The notes under the pieces: model-generated | The model's input: only the letters and a program-made list of their open reading frames with translations | Told to the model about the DNA's origin: nothing | Database searches by the model: none | In this document: positions 50,359-59,386 of the stretch, one piece after another | Layout: each line of letters starts with the position of its first letter | Numbering within the stretch: position 1 is the stretch's first letter | Source: Longimicrobiales bacterium | Lineage (GTDB): Bacteria; Gemmatimonadota; Gemmatimonadetes; Longimicrobiales; Gaopeijiaceae | Direction: 5' to 3' | DNA length: 64,000 nucleotides | Assembly: GCA_029245345.1 (NCBI GenBank) | Contig: JAQWPM010000013.1 | Coordinates: 1 to 64,000 of the forward strand | Translations under genes and position numbers: made by a program

Positions 50359-51519
50359 ATGATTCGCGATCCTACCGCCGTCTTCTTTGTCCTCGCGGCT
50401 ATTGTGGCCGTCGCGGTGACGCTCGAGTCACGCTACAAGACCTTCCAGGCCCTAGGCTCAGCGTTGGTTGGGATTCTCGGCGGGATGCTCCTGTCGAACA
50501 TCGGGATCATCCCTGGTGAGTCGTATGCCTACGTCTTCTTGGGCGGAGCAGGAGTCAGCGCCGGGATCGTGCTCATTCTCCTCACCGTCGATGTGCGCAG
50601 CGTCATCCAAGCCGGTCCCCGCATGCTGGCGGCCTTTGGCATCGGGGCCCTCGGCTCGGCGATCGGGGCGACCGTGGCCGCTCTGCTCCTAGCCGACTCG
50701 ATTGGGCCTGAGACGTGGAAGCTCGCCGGCCAGTACGCGGCTACCTATACCGGCGGGGGTGTGAACTTTGCGGCTGTTGGTGCCGCTCTCGAGACGAGCG
50801 GCGATCTGTTCGCTGCGGGCATCGCCGCCGACGTGATCGTCACCGCCGTTTGGATGGCTGCCTGTTTGGCCGTGCCAATCTTGTTTTCCGCGCGGGTCCG
50901 CCAAGCTACGCGGGAATCCTCTCCCGCAGACCGCGTGGTTCCGGATCCCGACGAGCCTCCCAACCTCCACCAGATGCTCTACTCCAGCATCGGGGCGCTG
51001 GAGTTGCAGGGTATCGCGCTCATGGTGTCGGTCGTGCTTGGGACGTTATGGGTCTCCGGCATGCTCGGTGACCTCCTCGCCCCCATTCCCAGCGTGCTCT
51101 GGCTCACGACGATCGCACTCCTCCTTGCTCAGGTGCCGCATATCAAGCGCCTCAAGGGTGCCGGTGTGATCGGCAACTACATCGTCCTCCTATTTCTTGC
51201 GAGCAATGGAGCACGGTCGGTGATCGCGAATATCATCGAGGTAGGGCCGCCCATCGTGTACTACGCGTTGATCACCGTAGGCATCCATGGCCTCGTCATT
51301 TTCGGAGTGGGGCGTCTGGTCGGGCTCGACCTGAAGACACTGGCGGTGGCGTCCCAGGCGGCCGTCGGTGGACCTGCGTCCGCGATGGCGCTCGCCACTG
51401 CTCGAGGCTACACGGACCGGCTACTGCCCGGGGTCGCTGCCGGGCTTCTAGGATACGCGGCCGGAAACTATCTGGGGCTCGTCGTGGCATCCGTACTCAG
51501 GGGCGTGCTCGCCGGCTAG
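50359..51519 (+). CDS. DUF819-family membrane protein
   Basis: The 386-residue protein has about ten hydrophobic spans and two symmetric glycine-rich motifs, QYAATYTGGGVNFAAVGAAL in the N-half and SQAAVGGPASAMALATARGY in the C-half. These are hallmarks of DUF819 (YjcL), related to sodium-dependent symporters. It follows the D-aminoacylase-like gene in the same operon, so import or export of the products or substrates of that enzyme is likely. This is context-based only. The ATG at 50359 gives a clean first span (TAVFFVLAAIVAVAVTLE). Confidence 0.88.
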   Translation: MIRDPTAVFFVLAAIVAVAVTLESRYKTFQALGSALVGILGGMLLSNIGIIPGESYAYVFLGGAGVSAGIVLILLTVDVRSVIQAGPRMLAAFGIGALGSAIGATVAALLLADSIGPETWKLAGQYAATYTGGGVNFAAVGAALETSGDLFAAGIAADVIVTAVWMAACLAVPILFSARVRQATRESSPADRVVPDPDEPPNLHQMLYSSIGALELQGIALMVSVVLGTLWVSGMLGDLLAPIPSVLWLTTIALLLAQVPHIKRLKGAGVIGNYIVLLFLASNGARSVIANIIEVGPPIVYYALITVGIHGLVIFGVGRLVGLDLKTLAVASQAAVGGPASAMALATARGYTDRLLPGVAAGLLGYAAGNYLGLVVASVLRGVLAG

Positions 51520-51538
51520 CTGGTGGCAGCCGGTTCCG

Positions 51539-52570
51539 TCAGTAAAGCAGCACAGTGTCGAGCACGTTCAGCTGCGGCTCGCCGGCCAGGTAACGCCGCA
51601 GGTTCTCGCAGAAAATGTCGATGATCCTGCCGTTTTCGCGATCGCTCGTGCTCGCTGAATGGGGAGTGATCAAGACGTTGGGCATCTCCCAAAGTGGACT
51701 GTTCATTGGGAGTGGCTCCTCTGCGAAGACATCGAGGTAGGCGGCGGCCACATGGCCCGACTCCAGCGATGCGATCAGAGCTGGCTCGTCGACTAAAGCT
51801 CCCCTCCCGATGTTGATGAGGGCGGCCCCCCGTGGCAGTGCCGCGAGCTGTTTGGCCCCGATCATGCCTTCAGTCTCGGGGGTATGCGGAGCGACCAAGA
51901 TGAGGAAGTCTGCATCTGGGAGGTGCGTCATCAAGTGACTTGGGCCCACGAGTTCGTCGACCGGAAGTGTGTCGGCCCCGGTTGTGTTCCGACGGACGCC
52001 CACGACGCGAAGGCGGAGTGCCTGAGCGACACGGGCGACCTCGCTCCCCACCGCCCCTAGGCCGACAACCACCGCCGTGCGTCCAACGAGATCCGTGGCC
52101 GCATAACGCTCCCATTCCTTGTTCGACTGAAGCGCCTGGAAATGACCGGCTCGGCGGGAGTGCATAAGCATGGACATCGCCGCGAATTCTGCCAATGGAA
52201 TGGCGTGCACGCCCCTGGCGGTGGTAAACACAGTGTCCGGCATACGATCTGCATATGCCTGACGCCCCACTAGCTGTCCGATACCCGCACTGGTGGCCTG
52301 GACCCAATGGACGTTCGGCGCCAAGTCAGGCAGGTCGTCGAGGTGAGTGTGGTCAAAGTCGTACAGGATGGTGGCTTCCCCGAGGAGCCCACGCCATTCG
52401 GCTTCCTGCTCGGGCGTTCGGTCGCGATCTGCTCCCTTGTGGTCGGCGGGATACCGTGGAGGCCTGAGGAGGTCCGGCCGGTAGATGACCTCGATCTCTG
52501 GCACAGTCCGCTGCACACGCTCCACGAGATCTGGCTCGACATAACTCGCGATAAGGATTCGTTCTGTCAT
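51539..52570 (-). CDS. D-2-hydroxyacid dehydrogenase family protein
   Basis: The 343-residue protein has the NAD-binding signature TAVVVGLGAVGSEVARVAQA, and the catalytic set Arg in NIGRGALVDEPAL, Glu in DVFAEEPLP and His in LITPHSAST. N-terminal residues TSAGIGQLVG contact substrate. It reduces 2-oxo acids or oxidises D-2-hydroxy acids in the cytoplasm; specificity is not readable. Its ATG overlaps the stop of the small Rof-like gene (ATGA at 52567-52570), so the two are co-translated. Confidence 0.9.
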   Translation of the reverse strand: MTERILIASYVEPDLVERVQRTVPEIEVIYRPDLLRPPRYPADHKGADRDRTPEQEAEWRGLLGEATILYDFDHTHLDDLPDLAPNVHWVQATSAGIGQLVGRQAYADRMPDTVFTTARGVHAIPLAEFAAMSMLMHSRRAGHFQALQSNKEWERYAATDLVGRTAVVVGLGAVGSEVARVAQALRLRVVGVRRNTTGADTLPVDELVGPSHLMTHLPDADFLILVAPHTPETEGMIGAKQLAALPRGAALINIGRGALVDEPALIASLESGHVAAAYLDVFAEEPLPMNSPLWEMPNVLITPHSASTSDRENGRIIDIFCENLRRYLAGEPQLNVLDTVLLY

Positions 52571-52794
52571 GACTGGCTCACGGCGAAGGATTCGATGTGG
52601 TCGAGTCGGATCCTCGGCCCGTTGTCGAGCACGAGGTATTCGGCACCATCGGACACGACGATATCAGTGATTATGCCGGTGCGCTCTCCGAGGCTGTCGG
52701 GATACCTTGCCGTGAGCGACATCCGTTGCCGTCTAACGGCTGCGGCTTCGTAATGATCGTGCAGCGAGCAGTCGATCGGTTTATATGGCTCCAT
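52567..52794 (-). CDS. Rof-like (Rho-binding antiterminator) protein
   Basis: The 75-residue product resembles the ROF/YaeO family: an N-terminal YKPIDCSLHDHYEAAAVRRQ and an SH3-like core ending AEYLVLDNGPRIRLDHIES. Rof binds the transcription terminator Rho and blocks its RNA loading. Length (Escherichia Rof is about 85 residues) and both conserved blocks fit. It starts the two-gene unit with the 2-hydroxyacid dehydrogenase. The link to that enzyme is unexplained; it may only be transcript economy. Confidence 0.75.
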   Translation of the reverse strand: MEPYKPIDCSLHDHYEAAAVRRQRMSLTARYPDSLGERTGIITDIVVSDGAEYLVLDNGPRIRLDHIESFAVSQS

Positions 52795-52881
52795 CGGGTC
52801 TCTCCCTGAGTCGCGTCAGTCTTGCCGCTCCGTGCGCACCGGCGGACCTTGGCATCATCGTCAATCTCGTGGAGTTCGACC

Positions 52882-54420
52882 ATGCGCCAAATACTTACAC
52901 TCGTAGCCCTACTGGGCGTCGTCTCGCCTCTCTCCGCTCAGGACTTCGACTACACGTTGCCCATTGAGGAGCACGTCTTCGAAAATGGGCTCCGTCTTCT
53001 GGTCATGCACCGGGCGGACGATCCACGGGTCGCGGCGAAGATCTTCACGGATTTCGGGGCGATCGTCGAGGAACCGGGTGAGTTGGGTGCCGCTCACTAC
53101 CTCGAGCATCTGATGTTCAAGGGCACCCAGACCATGGGGACGACGAACTGGGAAGCGGAAGAGCCTCTCATCGAAGCGCTGTTTGCCACAGAACTCGAGC
53201 TCGAAGAAGCACTCAACGCGGCCCGCAACGACATCCGAGAGCGCGGTGTGTGGGGTGACTACAAACACTCAGAGAGCACGCCCCGCATCGACTCACTTCA
53301 AGCCGAGATCGCACGCATCGATGCAGAGATCGCACAGTACCGAGACAATGGCGTCACCATGCGATGGTACCAGGCGTTTGGCGGGACCGGGCTGACCGCG
53401 ACCACCGAGCAAGAGTACATGAAGTTCGACATCAATCTCCCGGCGGAGCGAGTCGGCCTTTTCTTGCGCGTCGAAGCCGACCGCATGAGGAACACCGTAT
53501 TCCGTGAGTTTGATGAAGAGAGGATGATCTTGGTCGAGCAGCGTTTGGGCGACCTGAATGGGCCTGCCACGCCCTACTACGAACAGATGGCGGGCCTCAC
53601 GGGCCTGGTCCATCCGGTCTTTTGGCCGGAAGGCTACATGACGGACTTCGGCGAGTATTCACGTTGGTATCAGAAGGACCTCTACGACCGTTACTTCCAG
53701 CCGAACAACACGACGCTGGTGTTCATTGGCGGCGTGACGTTGGAAGAGATGATCCCGCAGGTGGATCGTTACTTCGGGTGGATGGAACGTGTGCCGGAGC
53801 CGACCCGGGCGCGGGCTGTGGAGCCGCCGCCGGCGTCCGAGCGATCGCTGACGTACCGGAGCGACGACCTGCCGCCGCGCGTCGAGGTGCGCCACATGAT
53901 TCCCGGCGTGGGGCATCCGGATCGTCCGCACTTCGACGTGGTGGGTGAAGTGCTGACCATTCAACTCGAACGTGCGCTCGAAGAGGCTGGCATCACCGCC
54001 TCTGTGAGTGTGAACACGCGCGTCGTGCACACATCACGCTTCGGTGTCCCGGGGTCGATCAACGTCGAAGTCGTGACCGGCGAGGAGAATCTCCGGGTGG
54101 CACAGTCGCTTATCGAGACCACGCTCGGCTCGTTCGGATCAGCGGAGATGACCGACGACGATCTGTGGCTTGCGAAGAAGCGTCTGCGCACGGCTTGGCA
54201 TCGGACGATGCGGGATCCAGATCAGTTGGCGTTCGAGATCGGGCATTTCCAAACGATGGATCAGTGGGAGACGCTCGTCCCCTATATGGAGGCTCGTGAG
54301 ACGACGACCGCAGAGGACCTGAATCGACTCGCGGCAGAGTACTTCATACCCAACAACCGCTCGTGGGGCTTCGTGAGGCCGAAGACGTCCAGGCCCATCT
54401 CTCAGGAGGACGATCGATGA
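52882..54420 (+). CDS. M16-family zinc peptidase, exported (active subunit)
   Basis: The ATG at 52882 (GGAG upstream) begins a signal peptide (MRQILTLVALLGVVSPLSAQ), giving 512 residues. The inverted zinc motif HYLEH (72-76: His72, Glu75, His76) lies in GAAHYLEHLMFKGTQ, and EADRMRNTVFREFDEERMI supplies the third ligand region. A charged helical insert (about 95-160) separates the two. It should cleave peptides in the periplasm together with the next gene product. Its TGA overlaps the ATG of the partner (ATGA at 54417-54420), which implies stoichiometric synthesis. Confidence 0.92.
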   Translation: MRQILTLVALLGVVSPLSAQDFDYTLPIEEHVFENGLRLLVMHRADDPRVAAKIFTDFGAIVEEPGELGAAHYLEHLMFKGTQTMGTTNWEAEEPLIEALFATELELEEALNAARNDIRERGVWGDYKHSESTPRIDSLQAEIARIDAEIAQYRDNGVTMRWYQAFGGTGLTATTEQEYMKFDINLPAERVGLFLRVEADRMRNTVFREFDEERMILVEQRLGDLNGPATPYYEQMAGLTGLVHPVFWPEGYMTDFGEYSRWYQKDLYDRYFQPNNTTLVFIGGVTLEEMIPQVDRYFGWMERVPEPTRARAVEPPPASERSLTYRSDDLPPRVEVRHMIPGVGHPDRPHFDVVGEVLTIQLERALEEAGITASVSVNTRVVHTSRFGVPGSINVEVVTGEENLRVAQSLIETTLGSFGSAEMTDDDLWLAKKRLRTAWHRTMRDPDQLAFEIGHFQTMDQWETLVPYMEARETTTAEDLNRLAAEYFIPNNRSWGFVRPKTSRPISQEDDR

Positions 54421-55892
54421 GGCGCGTGAACGAAGTGAGGCCGTCCGTGTTGCTCGCCGTTGCGCTTCCGATCGCGGTTGGGGCGTTCACGTTATCCGGT
54501 TCGACCGCAGACCTGTCCGCGCAGGTCACGCCGCACCCCAGAGAGATGGGGCTGCCCACACCTGAGTCCACGCGCCCGGATCCCCCTGATTACAGGGTCG
54601 AACTCACCAACGGCCTCGTCGCCTACGTCGTGGCAGATGCCGCGGTCCCTCTCGTGACGCTCACCGCCTTCATTGGTGCGGGTTACGTCGATGGGCCAGA
54701 TGGTGCGGCAGAGGTGCTCGCGCACGGACTGCGCGCGAACGGTCCGGCCGGGCTCGCTCCCGGGGCTTTTCACGAGTCGCTCCGTAGGATGACTGCCGAC
54801 TACTCGGTAGCCCTCGGGCCCGAGCAGATCGAGATCACGCTGGACGTTCCCGAGGAGGACGCCTGGGGTGCGTTGGCGCTTCTCTCTGGCATGCTCCTTC
54901 GGGGCCCCGCGCTTAGCCAGGCGGACATCGATGCGCTTCAGTCCCGTGCACAGCCAGAAGGAGAGCTGATCTACGATGGATCGCTCGCGGGAGCGGCCAG
55001 CATGCACCGGCGGGGCGTGTTGGGTGGTGGGGCGTACGGCAGCGAACCTACGCCAGCGGATTATGGCCAGCTGTCGCTCCGGGACGTGGACGCATATCGA
55101 TCGCGCTTCCTCGTGGCGGAAAACGTCGCCCTCGCAGTGGCGGGCCCGCTCACCATGGCGAGTGTCGAAGCGGCATTGGCGGAAGGGCTCGCCGGCATGG
55201 CATCGGGTTCAAGGCACGAGCGAAGTCGCTCTGCGGTGACGGATGCCCCGACCGAGCGGTCCGTACACACGTACCCAGCTGAAAAGCTGCAGGGTTGGCT
55301 CGTGATTGGACACGAACTACCTGTGGTGCCGGAGGAGGACGAGGCGGCGCTTCAGGTGATGAACTACATCTTGGGTGGAGGGCATTTCGATACACGTCTC
55401 TTCCGGGCTACGCGTGATCGTCGCGGCCTCACGAACGACGACTCCGGCTTTTTAGAGATGAATCGAGACGGGCCCGGGACGTATCAGTTCCAAACGTACG
55501 GACGGCCGGAGGTGGTCAGGTTGCTTCTGCACCTCACGCTCGAGGAAATCGATCGCATCAGGGCCGAACCAGTCACGGAGGAAGAACTCTTTGTCGCGAA
55601 GGGAGCACTCGCGGACGGGGTCTTCGCCGCTGGCTACCGAGATGGCTGGGCTGCAGCTCGGACGCTTGCTCAGGAGTGGGTGCGCGACGGGAGCCACGAG
55701 GCGTCCGCGTCGTATCAGGACCGCATAAGGTCCGTGACCGCGGCCGACGTGTTGGAAGCGGCTCGGCGCTACCTCCACCCTGAACGGATGACGACGGTCT
55801 TGGTGGGTCCCCTCGATGAGATCGGGAGTGCTCCGGCTATGGAAAACGAAGGGAGCTTGTCGGACTACGGGAGGGTGTCAGGAGGGCGCTGA
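54417..55892 (+). CDS. M16-family protein lacking the zinc motif
   Basis: The ATG at 54417 overlaps the previous stop and gives 491 residues, with a signal peptide (VLLAVALPIAVGAFTLSGST, ending SAQ). The M16 fold is clear: VELTNGLVAYVVADAAVPLV, VVPEEDEAALQVMNYILGGG and FRATRDRRGLTNDDSGF. At the HxxEH position it has AEVLAHGLRA, so the zinc site is lost. In known M16B systems an active and an inactive subunit form a heterodimer, and this pair fits. Its 3' end overlaps the convergent PLP decarboxylase by 15 bases. Confidence 0.9.
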   Translation: MRRVNEVRPSVLLAVALPIAVGAFTLSGSTADLSAQVTPHPREMGLPTPESTRPDPPDYRVELTNGLVAYVVADAAVPLVTLTAFIGAGYVDGPDGAAEVLAHGLRANGPAGLAPGAFHESLRRMTADYSVALGPEQIEITLDVPEEDAWGALALLSGMLLRGPALSQADIDALQSRAQPEGELIYDGSLAGAASMHRRGVLGGGAYGSEPTPADYGQLSLRDVDAYRSRFLVAENVALAVAGPLTMASVEAALAEGLAGMASGSRHERSRSAVTDAPTERSVHTYPAEKLQGWLVIGHELPVVPEEDEAALQVMNYILGGGHFDTRLFRATRDRRGLTNDDSGFLEMNRDGPGTYQFQTYGRPEVVRLLLHLTLEEIDRIRAEPVTEEELFVAKGALADGVFAAGYRDGWAAARTLAQEWVRDGSHEASASYQDRIRSVTAADVLEAARRYLHPERMTTVLVGPLDEIGSAPAMENEGSLSDYGRVSGGR

Positions 55893-57308
55893 CATCTCTG
55901 CGGTGGCTTCGCGGATATCCGCCAAACACTGCTCCATCCGGTCCATATGAGTGCGAAACGACAGCACACAGATGCGGAGCAAGAAGCGCCCGTCGACGGT
56001 GGTGGCAGTGAGGTAGACGTTCTGCTTCGCGTTGACGCGCGCGAGGAGGTCTTGGTTGAGTGCGCCGAGTTCTTCTTCGCCCATCCCCGCCGGTGCCAAC
56101 CTGAACGCCGTCAGCGACAAGCGCGCCTCCGCGACGATCTCCATGTCTGGGATTCCGCGGAGTTCCTCTGCAGCCCAGCGCGCGAGGTCCATCTTTTCGT
56201 CGAGCGCGTCGCGGAAAGCATCGATGCCGAACAGCTTGATGGGGAGCCAGGCGCGAAGACCCCGAAAGTCGCGTGAGAGCTCGGGGGAGATGTCGCAGAA
56301 GTCCACGAAGTCCGCGTCGTGCTGCATGACGGGCATGTAGTCAGCGAACGTTGCGTGGGCTCTGCGCAGCGTGTGCTCGTCCCGGACGATCAGGGCTCCG
56401 GTTCCATAGGGCAGGAAGAGGCCTTTGTGCGGGTCGAGAGTGACCGAGTTGGCCCGGGAGAGACCATCCATGAGCGTTCTCCCTCGCTCCGTAAGCATGA
56501 ACGGAGCTCCGTACGCCCCGTCCACGTGGAGCCAGAGTTTCTCGCGCTCTGCGAGGTCCGCGATCTCGGAGAGTGGGTCCACGGCCCCTGTGTTCGTGGT
56601 GCCTGCGCTGGCCACTATTAAGAAGGGCTCGAGTCCCGCTTCGCGGTCGGCCGCGATCTGTGCCTCGAGTGCATCCACACGCATCTCGAATACTGCGTTG
56701 GTTGGGATCTCTCGAAGGTTGCCTTCGGGGAATCCAGCGAGCACAGCGGCCTTTCGAACCGAGTGATGCGTCTGGTCCGAGGTGTACATCGTACCGGACC
56801 GGAATTCCTCTGGAAGTCGCTCTCGGCGTGCCGTGACGATCGCGGTGAGGTTCGCGAGCGATCCACCGCTGGTGAGGATGCCGCCGCTCCCGGGTCCGTA
56901 CCCCACAATCGTGCAGAACCAGCGCACGACGTTGAGTTCGAGTTGCACGAGGGCAGGAGCCGCCACCCACACACCGACGTATCGATTGATGGCGTTGGCC
57001 ACGAGGTCGGCGACGGCGGAAGGGAAGAGCCCTCCACCGGGGATGTAGGCCAGATACCCCGGACCGGCAGTGTTAAACGAGGTTGGAAGAGCGTCTTCGA
57101 AGATCACCTTCATGAGGCTATCGAAGTCGGTCGCCCCTTCCGGAAGAGGTTCTGCGAGCGCTCGGGCCTCACTGCGTCCGTCGGTTGCGTAGGCCGCAGG
57201 TTGCTCAGACAGCGTCGAGATGTGGTCGACCACGAGACGAGAAGCTTCGGCCAGCATCTCCTGCATTTCTTGCTGGGATGGTTCCAGCGGGTAGCGTCGC
57301 TCGGTCAC
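55878..57308 (-). CDS. PLP-dependent (aromatic-L-amino-acid-type) decarboxylase
   Basis: The GTG at 57308 overlaps the ABC-F stop (GTGA); this 476-residue start fits the family N-terminus (YPLEPSQQEMQEML). Group II decarboxylase motifs are complete: GGILTSGGSLANLTAI, THHSVRKAAVLAGF, VASAGTTNTGAVDPL, WLHVDGAYGAPF and SVTLDPHKGLFLPYGTG with the PLP lysine. It probably removes the carboxyl group of an amino acid, or acts as an aldehyde synthase; the residues deciding this cannot be called safely. Coupling to ABC-F may be incidental. Confidence 0.88.
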   Translation of the reverse strand: MTERRYPLEPSQQEMQEMLAEASRLVVDHISTLSEQPAAYATDGRSEARALAEPLPEGATDFDSLMKVIFEDALPTSFNTAGPGYLAYIPGGGLFPSAVADLVANAINRYVGVWVAAPALVQLELNVVRWFCTIVGYGPGSGGILTSGGSLANLTAIVTARRERLPEEFRSGTMYTSDQTHHSVRKAAVLAGFPEGNLREIPTNAVFEMRVDALEAQIAADREAGLEPFLIVASAGTTNTGAVDPLSEIADLAEREKLWLHVDGAYGAPFMLTERGRTLMDGLSRANSVTLDPHKGLFLPYGTGALIVRDEHTLRRAHATFADYMPVMQHDADFVDFCDISPELSRDFRGLRAWLPIKLFGIDAFRDALDEKMDLARWAAEELRGIPDMEIVAEARLSLTAFRLAPAGMGEEELGALNQDLLARVNAKQNVYLTATTVDGRFLLRICVLSFRTHMDRMEQCLADIREATAEMSAPS

Positions 57309-59260
57309 GAGTTTGGCACTCGCTCGATCTCGCGCTCGACTCCTTCCCATTGGGACATCACGTCCTCGACCTTCCCCTTCAGCTTCGCGCGCTCGTTGTC
57401 GAGGTCGGCCACTTCGTCTGCAGACGTGTCCTCGAAGAACCCGGGCTCACAAAAGGCTTGGTCGATCTCGGAGATCCGGGCTTCGGCGGTTTCGATCTTC
57501 CGAGTGAGGTCGTCACGCTGGCGGGTGAGCCGGTTCAGAAGGACCTCCGGCGCGACCGATCTCGCCTTCTTGTTCTCCTTCCACGAGTCTTTTCCGCTCT
57601 TCTTGGAGTCCTTTCGCTCTGCTTTTGCCTTCATGACTACGCTGTCGGAGTCGAGGTGGTCGTCTCCGCAGAAGTGCACGTACTCCTCGTAGGTGCCCAG
57701 GTAGTCCCTGACCTCGTCCGGCTTGATTTCGACAACCCGCGTCGCGAGCTGACTGACGAACCAACGGTCGTGAGACACCAGGATCAGCGTACCGTCGAAA
57801 TTCTTCAGGCCGTGTACCAGCGCCTCGATGGACTCGAGGTCAAGGTGGTTGGTGGGCTCATCCAGAATCAGGACATTCGGCCTTTCGATGGCCAGTCGGC
57901 TGAAGATCAGCCTCGCTGCTTCTCCACCTGACAGCGCCTCGAGTCGTTTCTCGCCCTCGTCTCCGGAAAAGAGCATCATGCCCATCTGGCCGCGCACATA
58001 CCCGCGGTCACGGCTGGCGCAGAAGTCCCACAGCCATTCTTCAGCGGTTCGCGAAGCGTCGTCGAAGTCCTCTTTGTGATCCTGGGCGAAGTAACCGCGA
58101 TGGGTCTCGTACCCCCACTTCACTTCACCTTCGTCCGCTTCGAGGTCGTCCATGACGATCTTCAGGAGCGTCGACTTCCCAATCCCGTTCGGGCCCATGA
58201 TGGCGAGGCGATCACCGCGGCGGACCTCGAGGTCCACTCCGTGCAGTACCTGGTTCTCACCGAAGGCCTTTGTGATGCCGGAGATGGTCAGGACCTCCTT
58301 GCCGCTCGGCCGGCGTGGTTCGAACCGGAACTTGGGATATCGGCGCGAGCTGCCTGGAAGTGCCGTGAGGTCGGCAGACTTCTTTTCGATCAGCTTGAGC
58401 TTACTCCCAGCTTGACGTGCTTTGCTGGCCTTGGCTTTGAAACGATCGACGAACTTCTGATGATGCGCGATCTCTTTTTCGCGTGAACTGATTTCCTTCT
58501 CACGACGATCGCGGTCTTCCTGCTTGGCATTGATGAAGAACGAGTAGTTGCCCTTGTAGAGCATGACCGTCTGGTAGTCCACGTCCAGGATGTCCGTCAC
58601 GACCTGATCCAAGAACCGATGATCGTGGGAGATCACGACGACTGGCCCGGCGAATTCACGCAGGAACTTCTCCAGCCAACGGATCGACAGGATGTCGAGG
58701 TGGTTGGTGGGCTCATCGAGGAGGAGAACGTCAGGAGCACTCGCGAGGACCTGGGCGAGCAGGACGCGAAGGCGGAACCCGCCGGAGAGGGTCGACAGAG
58801 GTCTTCTGTGTACCTCTGCAGGGAGTCCGAGCCCTTCTAAGATTGTCGCGGCGCGGGCCTCCGCCGTGTATCCGTCGTAGAGCTGCACGATCTCTTCGAG
58901 CTCGCCGAAGCGGTCTGCGTCGAATTCGGCCTCACCACCCTCGGCGGCCGCAAGGATCTTCTCTTTCTCCGCCATGGCGTCCCAGAGATCTGGGTTGCCC
59001 ATGAGCGCCACATTCAGGACCTCTTGCTCTTCGTAGAGGAACTGGTCCTGACGCAGCACGCCAAGGCGTAACCGTTTGGGGATCGAGACAGATCCCTCGG
59101 TCGATTCCATGTGCCCGCTCATCACGTTGAGGAGTGTCGTCTTGCCGCATCCGTTGGCGCCTACGAGGCCGTAGCGCTGCCCAGAATTGAGCTGAAACGA
59201 CGCGCCCTCGAAGAGAGTGCGGTCACCGAACTGTTTGGAGAGGTTAGATACGGAAATCAT
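57305..59260 (-). CDS. ABC-F family ATPase
   Basis: The 651-residue protein has two ABC ATPase domains without membrane spans. Domain 1 has Walker A GANGCGKTT, signature LSGGF and DEPTNHLD. Domain 2 has GPNGIGKST, LSGGE and DEPTNHLD. A charged linker (about 240-310, KFVDRFKAKASKARQAGSK) joins them, and a long C-terminal coiled coil (about 560-645) follows. This is the layout of ribosome-associated ABC-F factors of the Uup/YfmR type. It likely rescues or tunes translating ribosomes. The gene is preceded by a 126-base gap that is divergent with moxR. Confidence 0.92.
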   Translation of the reverse strand: MISVSNLSKQFGDRTLFEGASFQLNSGQRYGLVGANGCGKTTLLNVMSGHMESTEGSVSIPKRLRLGVLRQDQFLYEEQEVLNVALMGNPDLWDAMAEKEKILAAAEGGEAEFDADRFGELEEIVQLYDGYTAEARAATILEGLGLPAEVHRRPLSTLSGGFRLRVLLAQVLASAPDVLLLDEPTNHLDILSIRWLEKFLREFAGPVVVISHDHRFLDQVVTDILDVDYQTVMLYKGNYSFFINAKQEDRDRREKEISSREKEIAHHQKFVDRFKAKASKARQAGSKLKLIEKKSADLTALPGSSRRYPKFRFEPRRPSGKEVLTISGITKAFGENQVLHGVDLEVRRGDRLAIMGPNGIGKSTLLKIVMDDLEADEGEVKWGYETHRGYFAQDHKEDFDDASRTAEEWLWDFCASRDRGYVRGQMGMMLFSGDEGEKRLEALSGGEAARLIFSRLAIERPNVLILDEPTNHLDLESIEALVHGLKNFDGTLILVSHDRWFVSQLATRVVEIKPDEVRDYLGTYEEYVHFCGDDHLDSDSVVMKAKAERKDSKKSGKDSWKENKKARSVAPEVLLNRLTRQRDDLTRKIETAEARISEIDQAFCEPGFFEDTSADEVADLDNERAKLKGKVEDVMSQWEGVEREIERVPNS

Positions 59261-59386
59261 AGAGCGAAGAATCTACACAAAAACGGCCAGCCAACCCTTC
59301 CCGGGCCGTGTGCATCCATTACCATACCGTTTATGAAACTACTGATGTAATTCAACGTCTCGGGTCCCAACCCGAACCACTGCCCT

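Noticed and set aside
51512..51533. CCGGCT/AGCCGG inverted repeat between convergent genes
   Set aside because: Only 6 pairs with a 10-base loop and no T-run; too weak to call a terminator.
55878..57308. Naming the PLP enzyme tyrosine, glutamate or DOPA decarboxylase
   Set aside because: Only general group II motifs are visible; substrate-determining residues cannot be assigned without an alignment.
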